From the NCBI GenBank assembly GCA_030668425.1, contig DAOUTY010000008.1:1-17896 (forward strand): a DNA stretch of 17,896 bases, written 5' to 3'. The notes below the pieces were generated by a model that made no database searches, was not told the origin of the DNA, and saw only the letters and a list, made by a program, of their open reading frames with translations. Within the stretch, counting starts at the first letter, position 1. Every line of letters starts with the position of its first letter. The DNA comes from Chloroflexota bacterium (GTDB taxonomy: Bacteria > Chloroflexota > Dehalococcoidia > SZUA-161). The position numbers and the translations under genes are program-made. Positions 7,429 through 14,534 of the stretch are shown piece by piece.

Positions 7429-8355
7429 CTATATCTTCATGATTTCGATAAGCTCTCTCACTGCATCCACCGATTTCTTCAGTGCTGCTTCCTCCTCTGG
7501 CATCAGCTTTATCTCAATGATCTGCTCCATGCCATTTTTGCCCAGCTTCGCCGGGACGCCCACAAAGACGCCGTTAATGCCATACTCACCATCGAGATAG
7601 GCAGCGCAGGGCAGGATATTCTGCTTATCCAGGATTATTGCGTCGACCATCTGGACAACGCCTGCAGACGGTGCATAGAACGCACTTCCAGTCTTAAGCA
7701 GTGCCACTATCTCACCACCACCCTTGACAGTACGTTCCACAATCTTAGAGATAGTCTCCTCTGGCAAGACTTCGGTTACAGGCACTCCACCAACAGTAGC
7801 CATCCTGGTTAAGGGTATCATTGTATCTCCGTGTCCGCCCAATACATAAGCGGCAACATCCTCAACCGAGACACCAAGCTCCTGGGCAAGAAAAGTTCTG
7901 AATCTAGCGGTATCAAGGATCCCCGACATGCCAATAACGCGATTTCGAGGGAAACCACTTACCTTGAATGCCAGCTGTGCCATGGCATCCAGAGGATTGG
8001 CAACGACGATGATTATGCAATTGGGTGAGGCCTTGACCAACTCCTCGGTTACCCCCTTGACTATTTTCATATTGGTGAGCACAAGATCGTCCCGGCTCAT
8101 CCCAGGCTTTCGGGGGACCCCTGAAGTGATGATCGCAATGTCAGAGCCTGCTGTATCTGCATAGCTATTGGTCCCGATAACATTGGAATCGAAGCCAACA
8201 ACAGGTCCGCTCTCGAGGATGTCCAGCGCTTTACCTTGTGGCATACCCTCAATGATGTCCACAAGGACGATGTCAGCGTAGCCACGCTCTGCCAGTCGTT
8301 GGGCGCAGGTAGCCCCCACATTTCCGGCACCAACGACGGTGATCTTTTTACGCAT
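7429..8355 (-). CDS. mdh: Malate dehydrogenase, lactate dehydrogenase-like type
   Basis: The enzyme interconverts malate and oxaloacetate with NAD. It has 308 residues. The nucleotide-binding motif is GAGNVG at 9-14, and Asp33 in VLVDI at the end of beta-2 predicts NAD rather than NADP. The malate-type substrate loop is PRKPGMSR (81-88), with Arg82 and Arg88 contacting the dicarboxylate; a Gln at the first position would mean lactate dehydrogenase. Asp148 and Arg151 (LDTAR) and catalytic His175 (GGHGD) are present. The compact length fits the bacterial MDH type 3 group, known for example from Chloroflexus. ATG 8353-8355 follows a strong AAGGAGGAGG. It sits between the oxaloacetate-handling biotin enzyme and fumarase, the exact pathway order. 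Confidence 0.96.
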   Translation of the reverse strand: MRKKITVVGAGNVGATCAQRLAERGYADIVLVDIIEGMPQGKALDILESGPVVGFDSNVIGTNSYADTAGSDIAIITSGVPRKPGMSRDDLVLTNMKIVKGVTEELVKASPNCIIIVVANPLDAMAQLAFKVSGFPRNRVIGMSGILDTARFRTFLAQELGVSVEDVAAYVLGGHGDTMIPLTRMATVGGVPVTEVLPEETISKIVERTVKGGGEIVALLKTGSAFYAPSAGVVQMVDAIILDKQNILPCAAYLDGEYGINGVFVGVPAKLGKNGMEQIIEIKLMPEEEAALKKSVDAVRELIEIMKI

Positions 8356-8431
8356 GATTTGCCTCCTCCTTTAGCTTATTGCAAACGGCATCCGCTGCTT
8401 TCGAGATTGTAGCGTCGTGGTCAACTGTGTA

Positions 8432-10396
8432 CTACTTAGCGATTATGGCAAGCACATCGCCTTTTTTGACCGAGGCACCCGGTCCAAAGTTCACTGCTTT
8501 AATCACACCATCAACAGGAGCAGGGATGGCATTCTCCATTTTCATCGCTTCGAGCATAACCACGATGTCTCCTGCCTTGACTTTATCTCCCACATCCACC
8601 TGGTATCGAATTACTGTCCCTGGCATAGGGACAGCCACAGCGATCTCTCCTTCGCCAACAGCCGCTGGCGCCGGTGCGCTTGCCCTAACGGGCTGAGGCG
8701 CAGCTTCTGCCTTCGGTGCAGTCTGCGCGGCTTGGGGAGGAGGGCTTGCAATCGGTCCCGTTATAGCTGCCGTGCCGGTTGGTTCCACTTCTACACTGTA
8801 GTATTCGTCTTCGACGAAGACGTTGAAGGTTCTAATGCCCGGACCTTTGCCAGGAACTTCCTTCTCCACTTTTTCTACGAGCTTTCCTGCTTTGGCTTTC
8901 TCTATGAGCTCGTCCTCTCTCTTTACCTCCTCCAGGGTTTTGGGCTTTACCAAATCGGGCACGGGCTCCAGCCCATACTTCCAGCGCAGGAACCTCATCC
9001 CAGTCTGAGGATATATTGCATAGACGAGTACGTCACCAATATCCTTGGCGATATCCTTAGTAGCCTCCTTGGCCTTTTCCATCTCAGGCTCCAGTAAGTC
9101 GGCGGCACGGCAGGTGATCGGCTTCTCGCCTTTTTCATATCCCTTTAGTACCAGCTTCTGCACCTCGGGGTCGATGGGAGCCGGAGACCTACCATACATA
9201 CCATACACGTAATCCTTCACTTGCCCTGAGATCATCTTGTATCTGCCAAAGAGGACATTCTGCACGGCTTGAATGCCCACAATCTGGCTTGTCGGGGTCA
9301 CCAAAGGAGGATAGCCGAGTTCTTTACGAGTACGTGGAAGCTCCTCATGCACCTCATGAAGCCTGTCGAGAGCGTCAGCCTCCCTGAGTTGAGACACCAG
9401 GTTGGTCGTCATGCCACCAGGGACCTGATGCATTAACACTCCTGTATCAATAATTGCCATCTTGCTGGTATCCAGGTAGCTGCGATACTTAGGGGCTATA
9501 GACTCGAAATACTCCCCCAAGTTGAGAAGAAGACTCAAATCAAGTCCGCAATCTCTCGGTGTTCCCTGGAGAGCGGCTACAATAGGCTCAATGGCTGGCT
9601 GAGAGGAACGCAGAGCAAACGGTGCCAGGGCAGTATCGATAATATCAACACCAGCCTCGATAGCTTTGAGACACGTCATTGAGGCCATGCCGCTGGTATA
9701 GTGGTTATGCAGTTCCACCGGTATTCTCAGCACTTTCTTAAGGGCCGTGATTAGGTCATAAGCGTCGTAGGGGGAGAGCAACCCAGCCATGTCTTTGATG
9801 CAAATACTGTCAGCACCCATATCCTGAAAGATACGGGCCTTCTTCACGAAATAGTCAACAGTGTACACAGGCCCGCCCAGTTTGTTCTCGGTGAGGGAGA
9901 AGCTGAGACAGGCCTGGATGTGTTTACCAGTTTCTTTGATTGCTGCAAAGGAAGCCTGAAAATTGCGCTCATCATTCAGGGCATCGAAAACACGGAATAT
10001 GTCGATGCCGACCTCAGCAGATTGATGGACAAATTCTTTAACCACATCGTCGGCATAGTTACGATATCCCACCAGGTTCTGCCCCCGGAGCAGCATCTGC
10101 AGCGGAGTGTCAGGCATGAGCTTCTTCAAGAGTCGCACCCTGTCCCAGGGATCCTCGTTCAAGAAACGGGTGCAGACATCAAACGTAGCCCCACCCCAGA
10201 CCTCCATTGCATAGAACCCAACCTTGTTCATCTCGGGTGCGATGGATTCCATATCCTCAATTCGCATCCGCGTAGCAAAAGAGGATTGATGTGCATCTCG
10301 AAACGTGGTATCGCAAATCTTAACCGGGTTCTTTGACTTGATGCTTGTTTCCGCCTTCTTTGTCTCAGGGGCAGAACTCCTTTTATCTGCAGACAT
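8432..10396 (-). CDS. Biotin-dependent pyruvate/oxaloacetate carboxyltransferase with C-terminal biotin carrier (transcarboxylase 5S+1.3S, PycB or OadA type)
   Basis: The protein has 654 residues. Residues 25-300 are the HMGL-like TIM barrel: DTTFRDAHQS (29-38) with metal ligand Asp34, Lys201 in IKDMAG as the probable carbamylated lysine, and metal ligands His230 and His232 in LHNHY. Residues 300-510 are the conserved carboxylase domain, 550-580 an Ala/Pro-rich swinging linker, and 583-654 a biotinyl domain with EAMKMEN, Lys619 being biotinylated. It moves a carboxyl group between biotin and pyruvate/oxaloacetate. Three family members share this layout: pyruvate carboxylase subunit B (needs a biotin carboxylase), oxaloacetate decarboxylase alpha (needs membrane OadB), and transcarboxylase 5S fused to 1.3S. 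Neither OadB nor a biotin carboxylase is in the window while a 12S-like gene is, so I favour transcarboxylase. ATG 10394-10396 has AAGGAGG eight bases upstream. Confidence 0.93.
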   Translation of the reverse strand: MSADKRSSAPETKKAETSIKSKNPVKICDTTFRDAHQSSFATRMRIEDMESIAPEMNKVGFYAMEVWGGATFDVCTRFLNEDPWDRVRLLKKLMPDTPLQMLLRGQNLVGYRNYADDVVKEFVHQSAEVGIDIFRVFDALNDERNFQASFAAIKETGKHIQACLSFSLTENKLGGPVYTVDYFVKKARIFQDMGADSICIKDMAGLLSPYDAYDLITALKKVLRIPVELHNHYTSGMASMTCLKAIEAGVDIIDTALAPFALRSSQPAIEPIVAALQGTPRDCGLDLSLLLNLGEYFESIAPKYRSYLDTSKMAIIDTGVLMHQVPGGMTTNLVSQLREADALDRLHEVHEELPRTRKELGYPPLVTPTSQIVGIQAVQNVLFGRYKMISGQVKDYVYGMYGRSPAPIDPEVQKLVLKGYEKGEKPITCRAADLLEPEMEKAKEATKDIAKDIGDVLVYAIYPQTGMRFLRWKYGLEPVPDLVKPKTLEEVKREDELIEKAKAGKLVEKVEKEVPGKGPGIRTFNVFVEDEYYSVEVEPTGTAAITGPIASPPPQAAQTAPKAEAAPQPVRASAPAPAAVGEGEIAVAVPMPGTVIRYQVDVGDKVKAGDIVVMLEAMKMENAIPAPVDGVIKAVNFGPGASVKKGDVLAIIAK

Positions 10397-10454
10397 GACT
10401 TGGGCCTCCTTCAGCTTTACATAGAGTCCGTGTCCGTTGCTGGTTTGTTTTCTC

Positions 10455-10664
10455 TTAGACCATCCTTCGCTGCCACAAAGTTCGCATTCTCATTATCTCT
10501 TCCCGTCCCAATACAGGCCACAGGGCTACTGCCCTGGCTGCCCTTCGCCGAGGTTTTACTGCCTCTCTGGCCCTATCTTCTTCCTCGATGCATGCAGATA
10601 CACCTGCAATTATTGCCGCAATCACCTTTTTTCTGTCTTTCTCGGGACTAAGCATTATGCTCAT
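10455..10664 (-). CDS. Small carboxylase-associated protein (69 aa), possibly OadG/MmdD-related
   Basis: This is a 69-residue protein between the 12S-like and 5S-like genes, 14 bases after the former and 58 before the latter. Residues 14-26 (VIAAIIAGVSACI) are hydrophobic or amphipathic and too short for a sure membrane helix. An Arg/Ala-rich stretch (32-45) follows, and the tail contains WPVLGREEIMRMR (49-61). Small proteins with an AAIxAxI segment and a terminal W..xGRxExM pattern occur, as I recall, beside sodium-pump decarboxylase gamma/delta subunits and related acyl-CoA carboxylases; the match here is by eye. ATG 10662-10664 has a purine-rich GGGGCGGAG upstream. ATG 10653-10655 is an alternative start. 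It may help assemble or couple the biotin enzyme. The reading frame is believable mainly through position and strand. Confidence 0.6.
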   Translation of the reverse strand: MSIMLSPEKDRKKVIAAIIAGVSACIEEEDRAREAVKPRRRAARAVALWPVLGREEIMRMRTLWQRRMV

Positions 10665-10678
10665 ATCTCCGCCCCGCT

Positions 10679-12232
10679 TTACATTGGGATATTTCCGTGT
10701 TTCTTGGGGGGCCTGGCTTCCCGTTTAGTGGACAGGAATTCCAGAGCAGCAACTAACTTGGGGCGAGATTCGCTCGGCATGATAACCTCGTCTACCAGCC
10801 CTCGAGACGCAGCAATATATGGGTTGTAGAAGAGATCACGGTATTCTTCAACCTTCTCCTGCTGCTTGCCCTTAGGGTCATCAGCTTCCGAGATCTCGCG
10901 GCGATGGATAATCCTGGCAGCTCCTTCTGCGCCCATGACTGCGATCTCTGCGGTGGGCCAGGCGAAGACCATATCAGCGCCAAGTTCCTTCGCACACATC
11001 GCCAGGTAAGCACCACCATAAGCCTTGCGGACGATCATGGTTATTTTGGGAACTGTGGCTTCGGAATAGCACCATAAGAGCTTGGCGCCATGCCTGATTA
11101 TTCCAGACCACTCCTGGTCAGTACCCGGAAGGTAGCCAGGGACATCGACAATAGTAAGCAATGGAATATTGAAGGAATCGCAAAACCTGATGAAGCGAGT
11201 AGCTTTATCAGCGGCATTGACATCAAGACTGCCGGCCATAAACAGCGGTTGGTTAGCAATGATGCCCACAGTCCTCCCATTGAAGCGAGCGAAACAGACG
11301 ATCATATTCTCCGCATAGAGCGAATGTGGTTCCAAAATCGTGCCATTATCCACAATAGAGCGTATGACATCTTTCATATCATAGCTTTGTCGTTCACTGT
11401 CCGGTACTACGGAATCAAGAGCAATATCGGTACGGTTGGGATCATCACCGGTATCGACGAGAGGGGGATCTTCCATATTGTTTAAAGGCAGGTAACTAAG
11501 GAGTTCTTTAATCTTCTCTATTGCCTGAGCGTCGCTCTCACATATAAAATGGGACACGCCACTCTTAGTATTGTGCGCTGTAGCCCCACCCAGGTTCTCG
11601 AAATCAATCACCTCCCCAGATACTGTCTTTATAACGTCTGGGCCGGTGATGAACATATAACTGGTCTTATCAACCATGAAAACCCAGTCGGTCATGGCAG
11701 GGGAATACACCGCCCCACCGGCGGTAGGGCCCATTATCGCTGAGATCTGGGGGATAACCCCCGAAGCACACGAGTTGCGGAAGAATATGCTTCCGTATCC
11801 AGAGAGGGCATCGACACCCTCCTGAATGCGAGCGCCACCGGAATCATTGAGGCCTATAACCGGAATTCCCATTCGCATAGCCATGTCCATGACCTTGCAT
11901 ATCTTCTTCGCGTGCATTTCTCCCAGGGTTCCTCCCCTGGAGGTGAAATCCTGGGAATAGGCACATACCGGGCGACCATTCACAGTGCCGTAGCCAGTGA
12001 CTACCCCCTCGCTAGCGATGAAGGTTTCCGACATGTCGAAGTCGCTACAGCGATGACGAACAAACATATCGAGCTCACAAAAGCTGCCAGGGTCAAAAAG
12101 GAGATCAAGCCTTTCCCTTGCTGTCAGCTTTCCAGCCTGATGCTGCTTCTCAATCTGTTTCGGGCCACCTGCTGCCTTTTCCTTTTCTTCCCTTGCCCTC
12201 AATTCTTGAATACGATCGAAAACCGTTGCCAT
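10679..12232 (-). CDS. Acyl-CoA carboxyltransferase subunit (methylmalonyl-CoA transcarboxylase 12S / decarboxylase alpha / PccB family)
   Basis: The protein has 517 residues, a full-length crotonase-fold carboxyltransferase ending in the classic KHGNIPM. The two oxyanion-hole regions are SGGAR (131-135) with GPTAGGAVY (168-176), and KAYGGAYLAM (403-412). Residue 410 is Leu, whereas propionyl-CoA carboxylase beta usually has Asp here (GGAYDVM). Leu/Ile with the following AEIAVMGAEGAA fits methylmalonyl-CoA decarboxylase or Propionibacterium transcarboxylase 12S, from memory. It would transfer a carboxyl group between (methyl)malonyl-CoA/propionyl-CoA and biotin on the 5S/1.3S-like protein encoded two genes downstream. 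ATG 12230-12232 has AAGGAG seven to eight bases upstream. It is the first gene of the long train. Acyl-CoA specificity is inferred from one residue and needs testing. Confidence 0.93.
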   Translation of the reverse strand: MATVFDRIQELRAREEKEKAAGGPKQIEKQHQAGKLTARERLDLLFDPGSFCELDMFVRHRCSDFDMSETFIASEGVVTGYGTVNGRPVCAYSQDFTSRGGTLGEMHAKKICKVMDMAMRMGIPVIGLNDSGGARIQEGVDALSGYGSIFFRNSCASGVIPQISAIMGPTAGGAVYSPAMTDWVFMVDKTSYMFITGPDVIKTVSGEVIDFENLGGATAHNTKSGVSHFICESDAQAIEKIKELLSYLPLNNMEDPPLVDTGDDPNRTDIALDSVVPDSERQSYDMKDVIRSIVDNGTILEPHSLYAENMIVCFARFNGRTVGIIANQPLFMAGSLDVNAADKATRFIRFCDSFNIPLLTIVDVPGYLPGTDQEWSGIIRHGAKLLWCYSEATVPKITMIVRKAYGGAYLAMCAKELGADMVFAWPTAEIAVMGAEGAARIIHRREISEADDPKGKQQEKVEEYRDLFYNPYIAASRGLVDEVIMPSESRPKLVAALEFLSTKREARPPKKHGNIPM

Positions 12233-12593
12233 CAGGCCTCTCCTTTCTTTGCCTGACTTTTGATTAATCCTATCTCAAAAGCCTTACTCGGTAAAATTCT
12301 ACGCAAGTGCCAGCAGATCCAAGGGCTTGTCAAGTCCGAGACAACTGCAATACTGGGGGAGATATGTCGTCAGGCTACCGTCAAATCCCATAAGACAGTG
12401 TCGCCTGGCTCCTCTGAGCAAGCCATAAGGAAGCAAACTCTCTAGATCGAGCACTGGAGTTTTGGTAGGAAATAAGCGGGGGGAATCTTCCGAGATATTA
12501 CTTGTCCTGTGACCACAAACTGATAGTAACGCTTGAAGCGGTTTCACAGTGCCTCTTAAACTTGACAGCCAACAAACAAGGGGCTATTTGCCC
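12233..12593 (-). other. Long 5' leader of the central-carbon operon
   Basis: About 360 nt separate the predicted transcription start (near 12593) from the first ATG. The region holds an inverted repeat CTGTGA 12507-12512 / TCACAG 12544-12549 enclosing a small CGCTTGAAGCG hairpin. It also holds CAGGC/GCCTG arms further in, and a stretch on the minus strand at 12410-12394 (AGCCAGGCGACACTGTC) that resembles a cobalamin-riboswitch B12 box. An unbroken 82-codon frame (12547 to 12299, GTG start, AAGAGG five bases upstream) runs through it but shows no recognisable domain. No tRNA or other RNA gene is seen. Whether the leader is regulatory, encodes a small protein, or is plain spacer cannot be decided here. 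Confidence 0.35.
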
Positions 12594-12599
12594 GGTCTC

Positions 12600-12628
12600 A
12601 GTATGCCAGTTAGTACCTTCTTTGTCAA
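12600..12628 (-). promoter_or_regulatory. Predicted sigma-70-type promoter of the 12-gene operon
   Basis: On the minus strand TTGACA (12628-12623) is followed, 17 bases later, by CATACT (12605-12600) preceded by TGG, an extended -10 element. This is the best promoter match upstream of the 12S-like gene. The predicted start is near 12593. Confidence 0.55.
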
Positions 12629-12646
12629 GATTTGCGCTACCAGTTA

Positions 12647-12685
12647 CCAACTAAAGTTGGCTTCAATATCGTAGTACTTTAGTTG
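12647..12685. repeat. Inverted repeats upstream of the operon promoter (possible operator)
   Basis: CCAACT-AA-AGTTGG (12647-12660) is a perfect short palindrome. Its inner part CAACTAAAG (12648-12656) recurs inverted as CTTTAGTTG at 12677-12685. Seen from the operon promoter these lie about 20-57 bases upstream of the -35 box, a place where an activator could bind. No terminator-like T run accompanies them. Confidence 0.4.
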
Positions 12686-12799
12686 TCATTGTTCCGAAAA
12701 TGCGGGTTGGCAGCTTATATTGGGTAGGATATATGTGGTGCATCGAAACCCACCGCTTTTCTCAAGCATTCACAGGGCTACCATTTTCATCATCAGTGG

Positions 12800-12817
12800 T
12801 GACGATCTCAATCGTCA
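12800..12817. repeat. Perfect 7-base inverted repeat TGACGAT-CTCA-ATCGTCA
   Basis: The arms at 12800-12806 and 12811-12817 match perfectly around a 4-base spacer. The site is about 27 bases before a TATAAT at 12844-12849 and 160 bases before the rimI ATG. Size and symmetry suit a dimeric repressor site; a small RNA hairpin is the alternative. Confidence 0.4.
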
Positions 12818-12920
12818 TGATAAATTCTTGCTCATACTATGACTATAATCCACATACCTATTCATATAAAGTAAAGAATGTAAGGAAACAGTAAAGACTG
12901 AGGAAAGCTCCATTCCAATA

Positions 12921-12929
12921 TGGTAGAAT
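12921..12929 (+). promoter_or_regulatory. Possible extended -10 promoter element for rimI
   Basis: TGGTAGAAT (TGn plus TAGAAT) lies 46 bases before the rimI ATG. No good -35 box is found at 17 bases, so the match relies on the extended -10. A TATAAT at 12844-12849, also without a clear -35, is the other candidate. Confidence 0.3.
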
Positions 12930-12975
12930 GTTTTGCGAAACTCAAGCAACGTACAGGCGACAGGACTGAGGTGCG

Positions 12976-13632
12976 ATGAATCTGTCCATTAGGCCTATGG
13001 ACCTGGAGGATATCCCTCAAGCCTCCGAGATCGAACTGGAGGCCTTTCCTCCACCCTGGCCTGCTACCAACTTCATGCGGGAGCTGGCAATTAACAGCTT
13101 GACTTTCTACCTTGTAGCTTATGAAGAGCTGTGTGATGATGAAAAACCAGTCCCCGAACTCAGGGATACAAATTGCGATACGCGATCTTCTGAATCAAGG
13201 CTTACTGCCTTGAGGTCCCTTTTCAGGCGTTTGTTCGGAGGAGGGACAGACGGAGTAGCCCCAAGGCAGCTCCTTCTGGGATTTGCGGGCTTATGGTTTA
13301 TGGCCGATGAGGCTCATCTCGCCAATATAGCAGTACGTGAAGCATATCGTCAGCGGGGAGTCGGTGAGCAGTTGCTTATATCAGCCATAAAGCTTGCGAT
13401 GGAACACAACGCCAGTATCATTACACTCGAGGTACGTGCTTCTAACAGAGCAGCCAGGGCTCTTTATAAGAAATACGGTTTCGCCGAAGTAGGAACCAGA
13501 CCAGCATACTACACGGACAACAAAGAAGATGCTGTACTTATGACCGCAGACGGGATTACGTCAGCCTCCTTCACGGACAATTTCCTGATGCTGTGCCAAG
13601 CCCACCCCTCGAAACTGGGAGACGATCTCTAG
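12976..13632 (+). CDS. rimI: GNAT-family N-acetyltransferase, RimI-like, with an internal insertion
   Basis: The protein has 218 residues, while RimI is usually about 150. Residues 1-50 are the N-terminal strand-helix unit (SIRPMDLEDIPQASEIE...AFPPPW). The second half has the acetyl-CoA binding motif VREAYRQRGVGEQLL (120-134, pyrophosphate loop Q-R-G-V-G) and LEVRASNRAARALYKKYGF (151-169), typical of RimI acetylating the N-terminal residue of ribosomal protein S18 or related substrates. Between them, about residues 52-97, is a polar insertion rich in Asp, Glu and Arg, with no predicted fold. A C-terminal tail (190-218) is also longer than usual. ATG 12976-12978 has GAGG four bases upstream. 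It is convergent with prmC, 47 bases away. The substrate could be another protein. Confidence 0.85.
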   Translation: MNLSIRPMDLEDIPQASEIELEAFPPPWPATNFMRELAINSLTFYLVAYEELCDDEKPVPELRDTNCDTRSSESRLTALRSLFRRLFGGGTDGVAPRQLLLGFAGLWFMADEAHLANIAVREAYRQRGVGEQLLISAIKLAMEHNASIITLEVRASNRAARALYKKYGFAEVGTRPAYYTDNKEDAVLMTADGITSASFTDNFLMLCQAHPSKLGDDL

Positions 13633-13679
13633 CCCCCACAGTCTGAAATCTGCGATCCCAGGCCAAGTTCCCTTGTCAA

Positions 13680-14534
13680 TCAAGGACTAGTCCGGATGCT
13701 TACAACTCGGTCCAATCCACCTAGGTCCTTCGTCACGCTAACTTCGCTCTTGGGTAAATGCATCCTCGCCAGTTCGCATACCGCTTGTCCTTGGTCATAT
13801 CCTATCTCCAGCAGAATTGCCCCCCCTGGCAGTAGATTTCTCTCCGCCTGTGAGACAAGTCCTTCGATGAATACAAGACCGTCAACCCCGCCATTTAGAG
13901 CAAGCACTGGCTCGAATATCGATATTTCAGTACCAAGTTCGGCTAGCTCCGACTCATTTACATAAGGCAAATTGGCAATAATAAGATGCACCGGTTCCGG
14001 CAGAGAGTCTAGCAGATCACTCTGAAGTAGAATGACCCTGTCGGCCACGCCATGTCTGTGGCAATTGTTCCTAGCTATCTCCAAAGCAGCGCTGGAGATG
14101 TCCGTAGCATAGATTCTCGCGTGCTGTAGATTCATGGCTAACGCGATGGCTATAGCCCCACAGCCAGTGCCTACATCAGCAATTAAGCAGGAGTCAGCAA
14201 ATAAGTTGGTCCCCATCTCAATACCCTGCTCTACCAGCATCTCAGTTTCAGGTCGAGGTATGAGGACAGGAGAGGCAACGTGGAAATCCAGGCCAAAGAA
14301 CTCCTTGTGTTCGGTGATATAGGCAGTTGGCTCGTGACCTATACGGCGTTTGACGAGAGCAAAGAAGGCACAAACTTGCTCGGAGGTTATCTTCTCTTCG
14401 AGACCGACATACAGGGCAACTCGGTCGAGCGCCAAACTATGTCTCAGAAGAACCTCAGCTTCCAGGCGGGCATCATCTATCCCGTTTTCAACTAAAGCAC
14501 GTGCCCCCTGGTCAAGTGCCTCGCCTAGGGTTAT
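13680..14534 (-). CDS. prmC: Peptide chain release factor N5-glutamine methyltransferase, with apparent ATA start
   Basis: This enzyme methylates the Gln of the GGQ motif in release factors, and its gene directly follows prfA. The SAM motif DVGTGCG is at 120-126, RPETE at 94-98, and the catalytic signature is NLPY (188-191), a known variant of NPPY. Total length is 284 residues if translation begins at ATA 14534-14532, matching the family's usual size and N-terminus (the residues after the start read TLGEALDQGARAL). No ATG, GTG or TTG exists in this frame between the upstream stop at 14592-14594 and TTG 14435. That TTG would give a 251-residue protein lacking the conserved N-terminal helices. 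ATA overlaps the prfA TAA as ATAA, and GGAGGTG lies about ten bases upstream. Either a rare AUA start or a base error turned ATG into ATA. Confidence 0.9.
   Translation of the reverse strand: MTLGEALDQGARALVENGIDDARLEAEVLLRHSLALDRVALYVGLEEKITSEQVCAFFALVKRRIGHEPTAYITEHKEFFGLDFHVASPVLIPRPETEMLVEQGIEMGTNLFADSCLIADVGTGCGAIAIALAMNLQHARIYATDISSAALEIARNNCHRHGVADRVILLQSDLLDSLPEPVHLIIANLPYVNESELAELGTEISIFEPVLALNGGVDGLVFIEGLVSQAERNLLPGGAILLEIGYDQGQAVCELARMHLPKSEVSVTKDLGGLDRVVSIRTSP

Noticed and set aside
8417..9097. 226-codon open frame on the plus strand
   Set aside because: It lies wholly antisense to the biotin-carrying carboxyltransferase gene, and its product has no domain character; the composition is that expected of a shadow frame.
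12260..12445. 61-codon plus-strand frame near the operon start
   Set aside because: No ribosome binding site of note, no motif, and it is antisense to the operon leader.
12562..12590. Plus-strand TTGACA-N17-TATTTG
   Set aside because: The -10 box is poor and no plus-strand gene follows for 380 bases; the opposite-strand promoter is better.
12700..12894. 64-codon plus-strand frame before rimI
   Set aside because: The translation is compositionally random (many Tyr, Ser, Cys), no Shine-Dalgarno is seen, and it spans the dyad and promoter-like sequences.
13671..13685. CCTTG-TCAAT-CAAGG hairpin between rimI and prmC as a terminator
   Set aside because: Five weak base pairs, overlapping the prmC stop, with no T run on either strand.
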